From Lachnospiraceae bacterium (GTDB taxonomy: Bacteria; Bacillota_A; Clostridia; Lachnospirales; Lachnospiraceae), in the NCBI GenBank assembly GCA_017620345.1, contig JAFZQP010000060.1, positions 1 to 29,955 of the forward strand: a DNA stretch of 29,955 nt, in the 5' to 3' direction. The notes below the pieces were generated by a model. The model was not told the DNA's origin. It saw only the letters and a program-made list of their open reading frames with translations, and searched no databases. Made by a program: the position numbers and the translations under genes. Shown in pieces: positions 8,122 to 16,289 of this stretch. How positions within the stretch are numbered: the stretch's first letter is position 1; each line of letters begins with the position of its first letter.

Positions 8122-8865
8122 ATGGAAACCAAAGGAACACCTGCAAATATCAGACTGTCGTGCACTGCGCTCAAGATCATCGCGTGTGTGTTTATGCTCA
8201 TAGATCACATCGCCTATGGCATAATACATAATTACATGGCCGCGCATGGCATGGATATACTGCCGGAAAGTTATACAACACTTAACAAAGTATACACCGC
8301 ATGCCGCGGGGTCGGACGTCTGGCTTTTCCGATATTTACATTCTTTCTTGTGGAAGGATTCTTCCGCACAAAGAACAAGTGGAAATATGCCGCACGTCTT
8401 GCCGTGTTCGCAGTAATATCCGAGATCCCGTTTGATCTGGGACTCTACGGAAAGCTTGTCAACAATGAGCACCAGAACATAATGCTGACATTCCTGATCG
8501 CGCTTTTGATGCTGATACTGCTCCGGTTCCTTGACGTGAACACCTTCGGTCTGTCACGAGCCGTTGTATATCTGGCGCAGATCTGTGCAGTCATTGCATT
8601 TGCGGATGCAGCTTATCTTCTTCATTCCGACTATTCATGGAAGTGCATGCTCCTTGCAGCCGTACTGTATTTTACAAAAGATCTTGGGGAACTGCGTCTT
8701 CTGGCGGGAGCAGCCTCAACAAGCTGGGAGAAATATGCTCCGATTTCGTTCATCCTGCTGTACTTCTATGATCCTTCCATAAAGCCGAGGTTCAAATACG
8801 CATTCTATATATTCTATCCGCTTCACCTGTTTGTCATTTATCTTCTGGCAAAGCTCATAATATGA
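8122..8865 (+). CDS. TraX-family polytopic membrane protein
   Basis: 247 residues from ATG 8122; an alternative GTG lies at 8104. Conserved TraX-family blocks are visible: KIIACVFMLIDHIAYG near the N-terminus, then GRLAFPIFTFFLVEGFFRT and a FAVISEIPFDL block, then QNIMLTFLIALL. About seven or eight hydrophobic segments fill the chain and it ends in a membrane helix. The F-plasmid TraX acetylates pilin, but chromosomal Firmicutes relatives have no conjugation context. They belong to the acyltransferase-3-like group, and nothing here suggests conjugation. No clear SD precedes either start. The 3' end meets the DUF2974 gene tail to tail, one base apart. Confidence 0.88.
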   Translation: METKGTPANIRLSCTALKIIACVFMLIDHIAYGIIHNYMAAHGMDILPESYTTLNKVYTACRGVGRLAFPIFTFFLVEGFFRTKNKWKYAARLAVFAVISEIPFDLGLYGKLVNNEHQNIMLTFLIALLMLILLRFLDVNTFGLSRAVVYLAQICAVIAFADAAYLLHSDYSWKCMLLAAVLYFTKDLGELRLLAGAASTSWEKYAPISFILLYFYDPSIKPRFKYAFYIFYPLHLFVIYLLAKLII

Positions 8866-8866
8866 T

Positions 8867-9967
8867 CTATACGAACGGGATCTTTTCCTTTACCTGTTCT
8901 TTGACACAGTCGATAAAAACAGAAACTACTTCCTTCACCCTCTGTCTGTCTTCTTCATCCATGTTGTCCATGACGGCTTTTGCGTTCTGCATTATCGACG
9001 TTACGTTCTGTCTGATACTGTTCAGATCGTCCACGCCGGCAAGAGTGAACACTTCATAAACCTTATCAACGAACACTCTCATCTGTTCCGGATCGGTACG
9101 TCTTGCCCATTCATTAACCGAAGCATCCGACATGACGTATCTCTGCGCTATGTCATCCCTGTAGACAAAATCATCATCCTCGACTTCCCAGTTAAAAGGA
9201 TCGTGCTGAAGTATCCCTATGCTCCTTGCCTGTATGACCCTGTACTGTTCCTGCGACTGAAGTAGCATCCCTATGATGGATGAATGAGGAACATACTTCC
9301 GGATCCTGTCCGCTATCGCGTCAAAATCCGCATCCTCCAGAGTCTCCCTCGTAAATCCCGGACCGTCCTGTGAGTATATGACACTGATCCTGTCCCTGAC
9401 TATGGGCGAGCACTTCATTGCACTGTATACCGCAAGATTTCCTCCTTTGGAATGACCTCCGACCGAAAAATCTCCTTTTATACGCTCCGAAACGTAGTGA
9501 AGATAATCGACCGCTTTGACCTGGGCCGGCACCGGCGTCATGAACGCCATATTAAAATCTTCCTTCCAGCCGATCACGGTCTCATCCGTGCCTCTGAAAA
9601 CAACATGTGTAACTCCGGGCGCAAGATATGCGGTTACCGCCGAAAACTGCATCTCCCAGCGGTTACTTACAAGATCGATATAGTGATTGAGCCCTACATC
9701 ACCAAATCTCTTCGACGATGCCATCGCATCAAACAATGCCCTGTTGTCCCCGGCATATCTTTCATCCGAAAACAGGTCGTCGACATCAGGCCGTTCGGCA
9801 ATGCTTCGTATGCTTACCGGCTCACACATCGGTCCGACAGCAGGTACCATGCCGTCAAGTTTGAAATATGAGAACTGTGACAGGATCAGGGCATCAACCT
9901 TATTAAATTCCTTCTCCTCAAATGTCAGGTCCTTATACCTGTCCACATAATCGATTATATTCTTCAA
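8867..9967 (-). CDS. DUF2974 (Mbeg1-like) alpha/beta-hydrolase, lipase-like
   Basis: 366 residues. The nucleophile elbow GGHSKGGNLAVY puts the catalytic serine at residue 173, and VVFRGTDET (122-130) resembles the oxyanion region of class-3 lipases. The N-terminal block NIIDYVDRYKDLTFEEKEFN is typical of this family, which supports starting at the TTG at 9967 even though it is a rare start. That TTG overlaps the lgt stop by four bases (TTGA), so translation is coupled. No signal peptide is visible, so the enzyme is probably cytoplasmic; its substrate is unknown. The gene ends in TAG one base from the convergent TraX stop. Confidence 0.82.
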   Translation of the reverse strand: MKNIIDYVDRYKDLTFEEKEFNKVDALILSQFSYFKLDGMVPAVGPMCEPVSIRSIAERPDVDDLFSDERYAGDNRALFDAMASSKRFGDVGLNHYIDLVSNRWEMQFSAVTAYLAPGVTHVVFRGTDETVIGWKEDFNMAFMTPVPAQVKAVDYLHYVSERIKGDFSVGGHSKGGNLAVYSAMKCSPIVRDRISVIYSQDGPGFTRETLEDADFDAIADRIRKYVPHSSIIGMLLQSQEQYRVIQARSIGILQHDPFNWEVEDDDFVYRDDIAQRYVMSDASVNEWARRTDPEQMRVFVDKVYEVFTLAGVDDLNSIRQNVTSIMQNAKAVMDNMDEEDRQRVKEVVSVFIDCVKEQVKEKIPFV

Positions 9968-10743
9968 TTGTCGCTCTTTTCTTCGGTAAGTGATCTCCTG
10001 GATCTTGTACTGACGAACAGCAGCACCGCTCCCGCAACGAATATGAACAGCGAGATGAACTGTGATGTGGAAAGCGCACCGACATTTCCCCTTTCATCGT
10101 CACGGATGAATTCGATAAGAAATCTCCCTATACTGTACATTATAAGATAAAGCGAGGTCATAAGGCCTCTTATCCTGTGATATCCCTTCAGCCACAGGAC
10201 CACAAGAATGACAAAGATCACAAAGTTTCCCGCCGCCATTATAGGCTGTGTCGGGATCAGATGAACATGCGGCGGTGCACAGCACCCTTCCGGAAACACG
10301 AGCGAAAATGAAGACTCGGTCTGCCTGCCGTAGCAGCAGCCTGCAAGAAGACATCCTATCCTTCCCAGCGCCTGATTTATCGGGACCGAGGCCGCAAACA
10401 GATCAAGATAATTCAGAAAATCAAGTTTCTTTATCCTGCAATAAACATAGATCGTTGCGATACCGGTAAGTATACCCCCGTATACGACGAACCCTTCCGA
10501 TCCGAGCACGGACATGGGATCCTCAAGAAATGCACGAAATTCAACGATCACATGCAGTATCTTGCCGCCGAGGAATCCGATGATAAGTACATATATCGCA
10601 ATACTGACAAAATCCTGGTCGGAAAGTTTCGCGCGCTTTGCGAGCAGACTTCCCGCATAAACTGCCGCCAGGAAGCCGAGTCCGATCATCAGACCGTACC
10701 CGTGAACCGTAAATTTACCTATACTGAACAGATCGATAGCCAC
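9964..10743 (-). CDS. lgt: prolipoprotein diacylglyceryl transferase
   Basis: 259 residues from a GTG at 10743, chosen because GGGAG sits 6 bases upstream. The frame is open back to a TTG at 10761, but that start lacks an SD. Lgt moves diacylglycerol from phosphatidylglycerol onto the lipobox cysteine of prolipoproteins at the membrane. Seven hydrophobic helices are visible. Hallmarks are VHGYGLMIGLGF (13-24), FVVYGGILTG (85-94), ALGRIGCLLAGCCYG (125-139, the Lgt signature in its Clostridial form) and SIGRFLIEFIRDDERG near the C-terminus. Two lipoprotein genes lie nearby (7047-8090 and 10818-11942). It is separated from the upstream lipoprotein gene by a strong terminator and coupled to the DUF2974 gene downstream. 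Confidence 0.92.
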   Translation of the reverse strand: MAIDLFSIGKFTVHGYGLMIGLGFLAAVYAGSLLAKRAKLSDQDFVSIAIYVLIIGFLGGKILHVIVEFRAFLEDPMSVLGSEGFVVYGGILTGIATIYVYCRIKKLDFLNYLDLFAASVPINQALGRIGCLLAGCCYGRQTESSFSLVFPEGCCAPPHVHLIPTQPIMAAGNFVIFVILVVLWLKGYHRIRGLMTSLYLIMYSIGRFLIEFIRDDERGNVGALSTSQFISLFIFVAGAVLLFVSTRSRRSLTEEKSDN

Positions 10744-10775
10744 TTTATTCTCCCATATCAAAAATCATCATTAAC

Positions 10776-10803
10776 AAAATGGCGCGGACATTGTCCGCGC
10801 CAT
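10776..10803 (-). terminator. strong intrinsic terminator between DUF3048 lipoprotein gene and lgt
   Basis: ATGGCGCGGACA and TGTCCGCGCCAT form a perfect 12-bp inverted repeat around a single base, giving a very GC-rich hairpin followed on the minus strand by TTTTG. It starts 15 bases after the upstream stop, so lgt needs its own promoter or read-through. Confidence 0.8.
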
Positions 10804-10817
10804 GAAAGTTCCTGTCA

Positions 10818-11942
10818 TTACTGCATATTGAGTCCGCCCCACTTATCGTCGGGGATAAGCGCAACATATGTCTTACCTGTGTTAAGGACTATCTCATTTC
10901 CGTCCTTATCGAAATAATGCGTAGGTGTTACTTCATCTTCCTTCGACCATGTGACCGGGATAGCCTTACCCTGTGTTATGTACCAGCCGTCACGCTTGAA
11001 GTCGATCGCATGGAACATCATATATCCGTTATCATCAAACTTGACATATCTTGCATCCTGCAGAAGAACGTTCGTGAATCCGAGAGGCTCATTGTTGTTG
11101 CCTGCGTCAACGTGCTTCTGACCGTATTCCGAATACATGTAAAGCTTGGTAGCCGGATCATACTCAAGCTTCGATCCGTTATGCTTGAAAGGAAGCTCGA
11201 TCTTGGTGCAGTCCTGAGAAGAAGGAGCCGATGACAGATCATTGATCTCTCCGTCCTTGGTCACGAACTTGTAATGAGGTCCCGAATAATACTCGTTATA
11301 TGTCTGTGAAACATTGCTCTTGCTGTTGAAGTTCTTCTCCATGTCTCCGGTACAGATGTACTCGGTGAACTCTCTTGACTTACCGTTGTCCACTCTTGAG
11401 AATGTACCCGAGAAGTTATCAACATAAGGTTTTGCAAGATAATCATCTATATAGAACGGGCCGCCGTCATGACATACGATAGCGTTCCATTCGGGTGCTA
11501 TGATAAGGTTTGTGGGACGTGTACTTCTGATACTTCCGAGCTGTTCTATGCTGCCCCAGTCCTTGACCAGAACCATCAGACGTGTGATACCGTCATTGGC
11601 AAGTGAATTGGTCATCTCATATACAACATCGGCATGTGACAGACCGTAATGAGGAAGTGCTGTCTTCTCATTATCTACCATTGCCGCTATAGGTCTCTGA
11701 TCTTTGAGATCCTCTGATATCCATTCATTTGTGAGTTCGCTCCTGTACATACCCTCATGCGAACCGTCATCAACAACAACTTCTTCTTCCTCCGTATCCG
11801 TAATGCTGATCGCAGGAGTATTGTTGACTACCTCTATCTGCGGAGCGGGCGCTGCGGGCGCTGCCACTTCCTCTTCCTTCTTACACCCGGAAAATACAAG
11901 CATCGAACAAAGTCCGAGAAGAAGTATGCCTCTCTTATTCAT
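10818..11942 (-). CDS. DUF3048 (YerB-like) lipoprotein
   Basis: 374 residues. A signal peptide with lipobox VFSGC (Cys20) is followed by a low-complexity Ala/Pro and Glu/Val linker (about 24-60) that spaces the domain from the membrane. The globular part carries YerB/DUF3048 hallmarks: RPIAAMVDNEKTALPHYGLSHADVVYE, the 'GITRLMVLV' strand, LGSIRSTRPTNL, and a C-terminal WYITQGKAIPVTW plus GKTYVALIP. These proteins are extracytoplasmic and their biochemical role is unknown. A strong SD (TAGGAGGTT) precedes the ATG. It is transcribed alone, between its own promoter and the terminator at 10776-10803. Confidence 0.88.
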   Translation of the reverse strand: MNKRGILLLGLCSMLVFSGCKKEEEVAAPAAPAPQIEVVNNTPAISITDTEEEEVVVDDGSHEGMYRSELTNEWISEDLKDQRPIAAMVDNEKTALPHYGLSHADVVYEMTNSLANDGITRLMVLVKDWGSIEQLGSIRSTRPTNLIIAPEWNAIVCHDGGPFYIDDYLAKPYVDNFSGTFSRVDNGKSREFTEYICTGDMEKNFNSKSNVSQTYNEYYSGPHYKFVTKDGEINDLSSAPSSQDCTKIELPFKHNGSKLEYDPATKLYMYSEYGQKHVDAGNNNEPLGFTNVLLQDARYVKFDDNGYMMFHAIDFKRDGWYITQGKAIPVTWSKEDEVTPTHYFDKDGNEIVLNTGKTYVALIPDDKWGGLNMQ

Positions 11943-12021
11943 TCCAAAAAACCTCCTAAAACTTCAATTACCTGAGTCTCTGTCAAACAATCTTTGACAT
12001 TATATCACCAATCTTCGAAAG

Positions 12022-12049
12022 ATTATACCACAACATAATGTGGTTGTCA
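12022..12049 (-). promoter_or_regulatory. candidate promoter of the DUF3048 gene with palindrome in the spacer
   Basis: On the minus strand TGACAA (12049-12044), 16 bases, TATAAT (12027-12022). The spacer is nearly filled by a palindrome, ACCACA-6-TGTGGT at 12027-12044, which could be a repressor operator. A second TATAAT (12004-11999) has no -35 at the right distance. Confidence 0.5.
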
Positions 12050-12068
12050 TTGTATTTTTGCACAAAAT

Positions 12069-13040
12069 TTACGGACCGAAAACCTCTTTTGTGAACTTAT
12101 CCGCGCCCGCCTCATTAAGATGCGACGTATCGGCAAAGTACTTTCCGTCATATACCCTGAGGCTGTCCTCATACTCGATATCGGAGCATACGGATACGGC
12201 CTGTTTTATATAGTTACGGTAGGATCCGTAATAATGTTCGTTAAGGCCTTCATAAGTTTCCGTGTTGACAGCAGGCTGTATGAGCCTTACACGGATATTG
12301 TTTTCGTCGCACAGTCTCAGGAGTTTTTGCAGATACAGTGTGATAAGCCTGGCATCGCCGTCTATTGTCATATCCTCATATGACGTTTCATATGAAGGAT
12401 CATAACACTGCTCAAGTTCTCCGAATCTGCCGTACCCGCCTGATCTTACGAGTTCATCAAAGGCTTCTTTGTTCCGGTCATATCTTCCGGTAAACCTTGC
12501 CGCAGTGATAGCCGGCAGATATTTTGAAGGAAGGCCGAGCCTTGCCGACAGTTCTCCCGTTTCAAACCCATCATATATTACCGATGAAGCCTCACACTTT
12601 TTCGCATTACCGTAAAGCTCCGTCAGCGCCGAAACAGGTATTGCCTTAAAATACACCGTCCGTTTTTCATAATTGTCTATATGCCAGTAGTGAAAAGGTG
12701 CGAACATGATAACGACTGTATCCGGCTTATCATGTGTCAAAAGATACTGCGAAAAGAAGTAATACATCTCTATCGATGTTGCACCTCCTACCGCCAGATT
12801 GACTGCATCCTCTTTTATAAGCTCCGGCTTGATCGAACTCATCGCCCCGGAATCCCCGAGAATTACCGTATCAAAACTTTTTCCTTCATACAGTTTCCCG
12901 GCCGCCGTCATCTTTGCATGACGCCACGCCGGATATTCTTCGTCCATATAGCAAAGCGGGCACAGCAGCGTAAAGGCAATAAGGGCTATTGCCGGAAGTG
13001 CTGCGAGTATGCATTTTATGAAAAATCTTACAGGTTTCAT
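12069..13040 (-). CDS. membrane-anchored SGNH/DltD-AlgX-like protein, partner of MBOAT
   Basis: 323 residues. One N-terminal membrane helix (about 8-28) anchors an extracytoplasmic SGNH-type domain. The block-I motif ILGDSGAMSS gives Ser64, and DTSHLNEAG (Asp304/His307) supplies the Asp-His pair. AVGGATSIEMYYFF is the usual block-II Gly region. Proteins of this kind (DltD, AlgX, AlgJ, PatB-like) work with an MBOAT protein to put acyl groups on exopolysaccharide or wall polymers. The MBOAT gene lies directly upstream, 23 bases away, in the same direction. The acylated polymer is not deducible; no other polysaccharide genes are present. Confidence 0.82.
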   Translation of the reverse strand: MKPVRFFIKCILAALPAIALIAFTLLCPLCYMDEEYPAWRHAKMTAAGKLYEGKSFDTVILGDSGAMSSIKPELIKEDAVNLAVGGATSIEMYYFFSQYLLTHDKPDTVVIMFAPFHYWHIDNYEKRTVYFKAIPVSALTELYGNAKKCEASSVIYDGFETGELSARLGLPSKYLPAITAARFTGRYDRNKEAFDELVRSGGYGRFGELEQCYDPSYETSYEDMTIDGDARLITLYLQKLLRLCDENNIRVRLIQPAVNTETYEGLNEHYYGSYRNYIKQAVSVCSDIEYEDSLRVYDGKYFADTSHLNEAGADKFTKEVFGP

Positions 13041-13063
13041 TATCTGCTCCGCTCAAACTCCGC

Positions 13064-14515
13064 TTACATCTTCGAGTATATGAACTCCTGTCCGGACAGG
13101 TTTGCCGAAAACAGTATCGCCGTGATAAGTGCATAATAGATCGCCCACCGGACCGGTGTCGGTATGTTCGTGATAAGTGCAGGGGTATCGCATGATCTGC
13201 TGTTTGCCGCTCTGTCCGCGATCATCACAAATATGATCATAATGAGCGTAAACGCCAGGTTGAGACTTCCGAGTCCGAGGGATGTAAGCTGACCCAATGC
13301 ATTTCCTGCATCAAACCGCATCAGTATACCCTTTATCGCAAACCACGCAGAGGTAACGCTGTCGTTTGCAAAGAATATGAAAACATATGAAAAAAGTATG
13401 TATACGCCTATCCTCAAAAAGGCTGTTCTGACCTTGTCAAAGACTGCCCCTGCATCGCCCGGACATATCTTCTTCTTAATGATGTCTGCCAGCCTGTCCC
13501 TGTACGGAAGAAGTATCTGCCCGATTATTATGTAAGCACCGTTAAGTGCACCCCATATGAAAAACGTCAGGTTTGCCCCGTGCCATATGCCGCTCACAAA
13601 CAATACGATGAAAAGATTAACGTACTTGCGCACGACCCCGCGCCTGCTGCCCCCGAGCGGAATATACAGGTAATCGCGAAACCACGTTGAGAGCGAAACA
13701 TGCCAGCGTCTCCACATCTCGGAAAGGCTTGTTGAGCAGAACGGCTGTCTGAAGTTTTCCTTCATCGTTATACCCAGCATATATCCGCTTCCGATGGCTA
13801 TCTGGGAATAACCTTCAAAATCACAGTAGAGCATGAACATATATGAAAGAGCCGCTATGGCGATCGTAAATCCCGAATGCCCCTCGATATCTCCGTACAC
13901 ATTATCAACGACTATCGCAAGCCTTCCGGCGATCGCAAGCTTGAGAAAATACCCCCACAGCATTTTCTGCATGCCGCGTTTGATATTATCATATGAAAGC
14001 TTACTGTTCGTATACTGCCCCAGCATATCACCGGCCCTGTTTATCGGACCCGATACGATGCTTAAGAAAAACGACAGATACAGCGCAAGCTTAAGAACAT
14101 TCTTTTCGCAGGCACAATTACGCCTGTAAACATCAACGATATACGATATGGCCTGGAACGTATAGAACGATATCCCGAGCGGTATCATCAGGTTAAATCT
14201 TAATCCGCTTTGGAAAAGATCCAGTGTAAAATCAAGATATTTGAACACAAAAAGCGGCAGGATCTGCAGTATGACGGATACGAAGACTATCGCCTTCCTG
14301 ACTTTCGCCCCGTCAAATGCATCAAGTGCTATACCCGTTATGTATGTTATGATCGTTGAGACGGCAAGAAGCGCAGTAAACGAACCGCTGCCAAGATAAT
14401 AAAAAGAATAACTGCATATGAGCAGCCATAAATATCTAAACCTTTTCGGTATAAGATAATACAGGATCAGTAAGATCGGAAATATTATGATAAATGTGAT
14501 CGAATTAAACTGCAT
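13064..14515 (-). CDS. MBOAT-family O-acyltransferase (AlgI/DltB-like)
   Basis: 483 residues with about eleven hydrophobic helices. Conserved MBOAT blocks: SFFLSIVSGPINRAGDM (148-164), CDFEGYSQIAIGSGYMLGI (231-249), MWRRWHVSLSTWFRDYLYIPLGGSR (starting at 267, His272) and the catalytic-His segment SGIWHGANLTFFIWG with His312. These membrane proteins move an acyl group across the membrane for O-acetylation or D-alanylation of surface polymers. No dltA/dltC genes accompany it, which favours polysaccharide O-acetylation over teichoic acid D-alanylation. The SD (AGGAAG) is rather far, about 11 bases from the ATG. Forms a two-gene unit with the SGNH protein. Confidence 0.92.
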   Translation of the reverse strand: MQFNSITFIIIFPILLILYYLIPKRFRYLWLLICSYSFYYLGSGSFTALLAVSTIITYITGIALDAFDGAKVRKAIVFVSVILQILPLFVFKYLDFTLDLFQSGLRFNLMIPLGISFYTFQAISYIVDVYRRNCACEKNVLKLALYLSFFLSIVSGPINRAGDMLGQYTNSKLSYDNIKRGMQKMLWGYFLKLAIAGRLAIVVDNVYGDIEGHSGFTIAIAALSYMFMLYCDFEGYSQIAIGSGYMLGITMKENFRQPFCSTSLSEMWRRWHVSLSTWFRDYLYIPLGGSRRGVVRKYVNLFIVLFVSGIWHGANLTFFIWGALNGAYIIIGQILLPYRDRLADIIKKKICPGDAGAVFDKVRTAFLRIGVYILFSYVFIFFANDSVTSAWFAIKGILMRFDAGNALGQLTSLGLGSLNLAFTLIMIIFVMIADRAANSRSCDTPALITNIPTPVRWAIYYALITAILFSANLSGQEFIYSKM

Positions 14516-14533
14516 TTATTACACACTTCCTGC

Positions 14534-14562
14534 TTGTATCGGATAAACTATTATATTATAAT
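14534..14562 (+). promoter_or_regulatory. sigma-A promoter of lepB
   Basis: TTGTAT (14534-14539), 17 bases, TATAAT (14557-14562). The start would be near 14569, so the hairpin at 14588-14626 lies inside the leader. Confidence 0.65.
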
Positions 14563-14579
14563 CACTAACGATGTTGCAA
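14550..14579 (-). promoter_or_regulatory. candidate promoter of the MBOAT-SGNH operon
   Basis: On the minus strand TTGCAA (14579-14574), 18 bases, TATAAT (14555-14550). It overlaps the lepB promoter face to face, so the two polymerases would compete. Confidence 0.5.
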
Positions 14580-14587
14580 GAACCCGG

Positions 14588-14626
14588 GTGGACCTGGGGG
14601 ACGGGGGTAGTGGTCCACTTTTTTTT
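14588..14626 (+). terminator. intrinsic-terminator-like hairpin with G-rich loop in the lepB leader
   Basis: GTGGACC (14588-14594) pairs with GGTCCAC (14612-14618) and is followed by eight T. The 17-base loop holds two G5 runs. It lies between the lepB promoter and the lepB start, with the U-tract ending 13 bases before the ATG. It may be an attenuator, the end of a roughly 55-nt small RNA, or a REP-like mobile hairpin. Confidence 0.7.
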
Positions 14627-14639
14627 AAGAGAGTATGAT

Positions 14640-15173
14640 ATGGAAGAAAAGACATCTTTAAAACGTGAACTTATAGAATGGGCGATCGTTATCGCGATAT
14701 CTGCCCTCCTTGCTTTTTCCCTTGATAAATTCATAATCGTCAATGCCAAGATCCCCTCTGCTTCGATGGAGCCGACGATCATGACAGGCGACAGACTGAT
14801 AGGAAACCGTCTCGCATACATCAATGAAGATCCGCAGCGCGGCGACATCGTTATCTTCATGTTTCCCGATAACGAAAAAGAATATTTCATCAAGCGTGTG
14901 ATCGGACTTCCCGGAGAGACAGTCACTGTCAAACAGGGGCAGGTATATATAAACGATTCGGATGTCCCGCTTGACGAATCCGATTATATCGTTACGACAC
15001 CTCTCGGAGATTTCGGTCCGTATAAGGTTCCCGAAGGAGCCTATTTCATGATGGGGGATAACAGAAACAATTCCATGGATTCCAGATACTGGAACCAGCC
15101 TTACGTATACAAAGACAAGATACTCGGAAAGGCGTGGGTAAGATACTTCCCGCATCCTTCAAAAGTAAACTGA
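14640..15173 (+). CDS. lepB: signal peptidase I
   Basis: 177 residues from ATG 14640. It cuts signal peptides off secreted proteins at the outer face of the membrane. One N-terminal transmembrane helix (about 11-29) is followed by box B IPSASMEPTI with the nucleophile Ser42, box D YFIKRVIGLPGE with general base Lys85, and box E MGDNRNNSMDSRYW. This is the usual length for Gram-positive SipS-type enzymes. The frame is open back to an ATG at 14571, but that would translate straight through the terminator hairpin and add a non-conserved Trp/Gly-rich stretch, so 14640 is preferred; AAGAGAG is a weak SD. Convergent with the GDSL gene, three bases apart. Confidence 0.95.
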   Translation: MEEKTSLKRELIEWAIVIAISALLAFSLDKFIIVNAKIPSASMEPTIMTGDRLIGNRLAYINEDPQRGDIVIFMFPDNEKEYFIKRVIGLPGETVTVKQGQVYINDSDVPLDESDYIVTTPLGDFGPYKVPEGAYFMMGDNRNNSMDSRYWNQPYVYKDKILGKAWVRYFPHPSKVN

Positions 15174-15176
15174 CGA

Positions 15177-16280
15177 TCAATCCTGTCCGGATCCCTGCGG
15201 TATATATCCGAGATACTGCATCCTTCTGTAAATCTGCTCTCCGAGCAGTCTGTGATAATGCTTGTTCCCGTGAACATAATCCTTACGAAGTGAAGAAGGG
15301 ATCTCTCCCTTTTTGATATCGGCCTCATCTTCAGCCGTCGGCGTGATCCCGCTGTCTTCAAGGCCGTAGCTGAGCATGTATTTTCTTATATCAACGAAAT
15401 GATCCCCGAACTCTTTTTCAAGCGCGAGGTTTACCTCATCTATCTCCGGGATACCGCCTGCATACGTCAGCCCTACGATGATGTATTTATCACTCCCTGC
15501 CGCATCCAGCATGCTCCGCTCAAGTTCGATGATATTGCGTACACTGTTTTTGTTCGGAAGATCGTTCGTTCCGGCAAAGATCACAAGAACATCCTCCGGT
15601 TTGGAATCTGTCATCCCGAATGTCTCGAACTGTGTTCCCTCATCAATCGCGGTCCGCTCCCCTTTGGCCGATCTTTTGAAGTAATATGAACCGTTAAGCT
15701 TCTGCAGTTCTCCTTCGATCCCGCCTATCCTGCACGGATTGACTCCGCCGTCGCCGTTGTCAAGAAAATAGACATGCCCGTTGTTTTCGGTCCTAAGAAA
15801 TACCGGAATGAGCGTAACATCAGCCGGTATCACTGTGGCCTTAACGTTAACGCGCAGTCCTCCCTCGCGCATCGCGATCATGGCTGTGTTCTCGGCTTCA
15901 ACACCATAGTTGACTACCTCGCAACCCGACAGGCTTCTGAGTATATCCGGAAAAGCACTCTTCCCATCAAGCGATACCGTGAGCGAATCTCCCCAGCATA
16001 CTATCCTCGGGAGCAACCCCGTAAAATCCTTTTCGGGAGTGATATCACCATGCCACAGATATTCATCCTCATCGTAAGTATCGGTCTTTTCTTCCGGCTC
16101 CTTATCCTTCATCTTATCAAGAGTATCTGCGAGCGTTTCGTATGAATCGGTAAGGTTTTCCGATTCAGGCTCGGGTGTTGCGGCATCCGCCGCGATCGCA
16201 CGCCCTGCATATACCCTGAGGGTGACAAACGCCGTCATGGCAAGTATGAAAATCAGATATGTTATAACAGTCTTCTTCAT
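15177..16280 (-). CDS. SGNH/GDSL-family esterase-like protein, membrane-anchored or secreted
   Basis: 367 residues from ATG 16280, which begins a typical signal peptide or anchor (MKKTVITYLIFILAMTAFV). A longer frame to 16322 would run through the preceding terminator and is rejected. After an acidic low-complexity linker (about 35-75), the SGNH domain shows block I VCWGDSLTVS (Ser99), a Gly-containing block II (NYGVEAENT), block III FAGTNDLPN and C-terminal KDYVHGNKHYH with the Asp-xx-His pair. All four SGNH blocks are present, so it is likely active on an ester outside the membrane, perhaps O-acetyl groups. The nearby MBOAT/SGNH pair makes that plausible, but this is inference. No SD precedes the ATG (see the leaderless finding). 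Confidence 0.82.
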   Translation of the reverse strand: MKKTVITYLIFILAMTAFVTLRVYAGRAIAADAATPEPESENLTDSYETLADTLDKMKDKEPEEKTDTYDEDEYLWHGDITPEKDFTGLLPRIVCWGDSLTVSLDGKSAFPDILRSLSGCEVVNYGVEAENTAMIAMREGGLRVNVKATVIPADVTLIPVFLRTENNGHVYFLDNGDGGVNPCRIGGIEGELQKLNGSYYFKRSAKGERTAIDEGTQFETFGMTDSKPEDVLVIFAGTNDLPNKNSVRNIIELERSMLDAAGSDKYIIVGLTYAGGIPEIDEVNLALEKEFGDHFVDIRKYMLSYGLEDSGITPTAEDEADIKKGEIPSSLRKDYVHGNKHYHRLLGEQIYRRMQYLGYIPQGSGQD

Positions 16281-16289
16281 ATGTTCTGT

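Noticed and set aside
8122..8865. TraX gene as sign of a conjugative element
   Set aside because: No relaxase, type IV secretion, integrase or att repeats are present. Chromosomal TraX-like proteins are common in Firmicutes.
14571..14639. Leader peptide or T-box type tryptophan control for lepB
   Set aside because: The in-frame ATG is followed by two Trp codons, but the leader is too short for a T-box, lacks the specifier/antiterminator layout, and lepB has no amino-acid link. Kept only as a terminator-like or REP-like hairpin.
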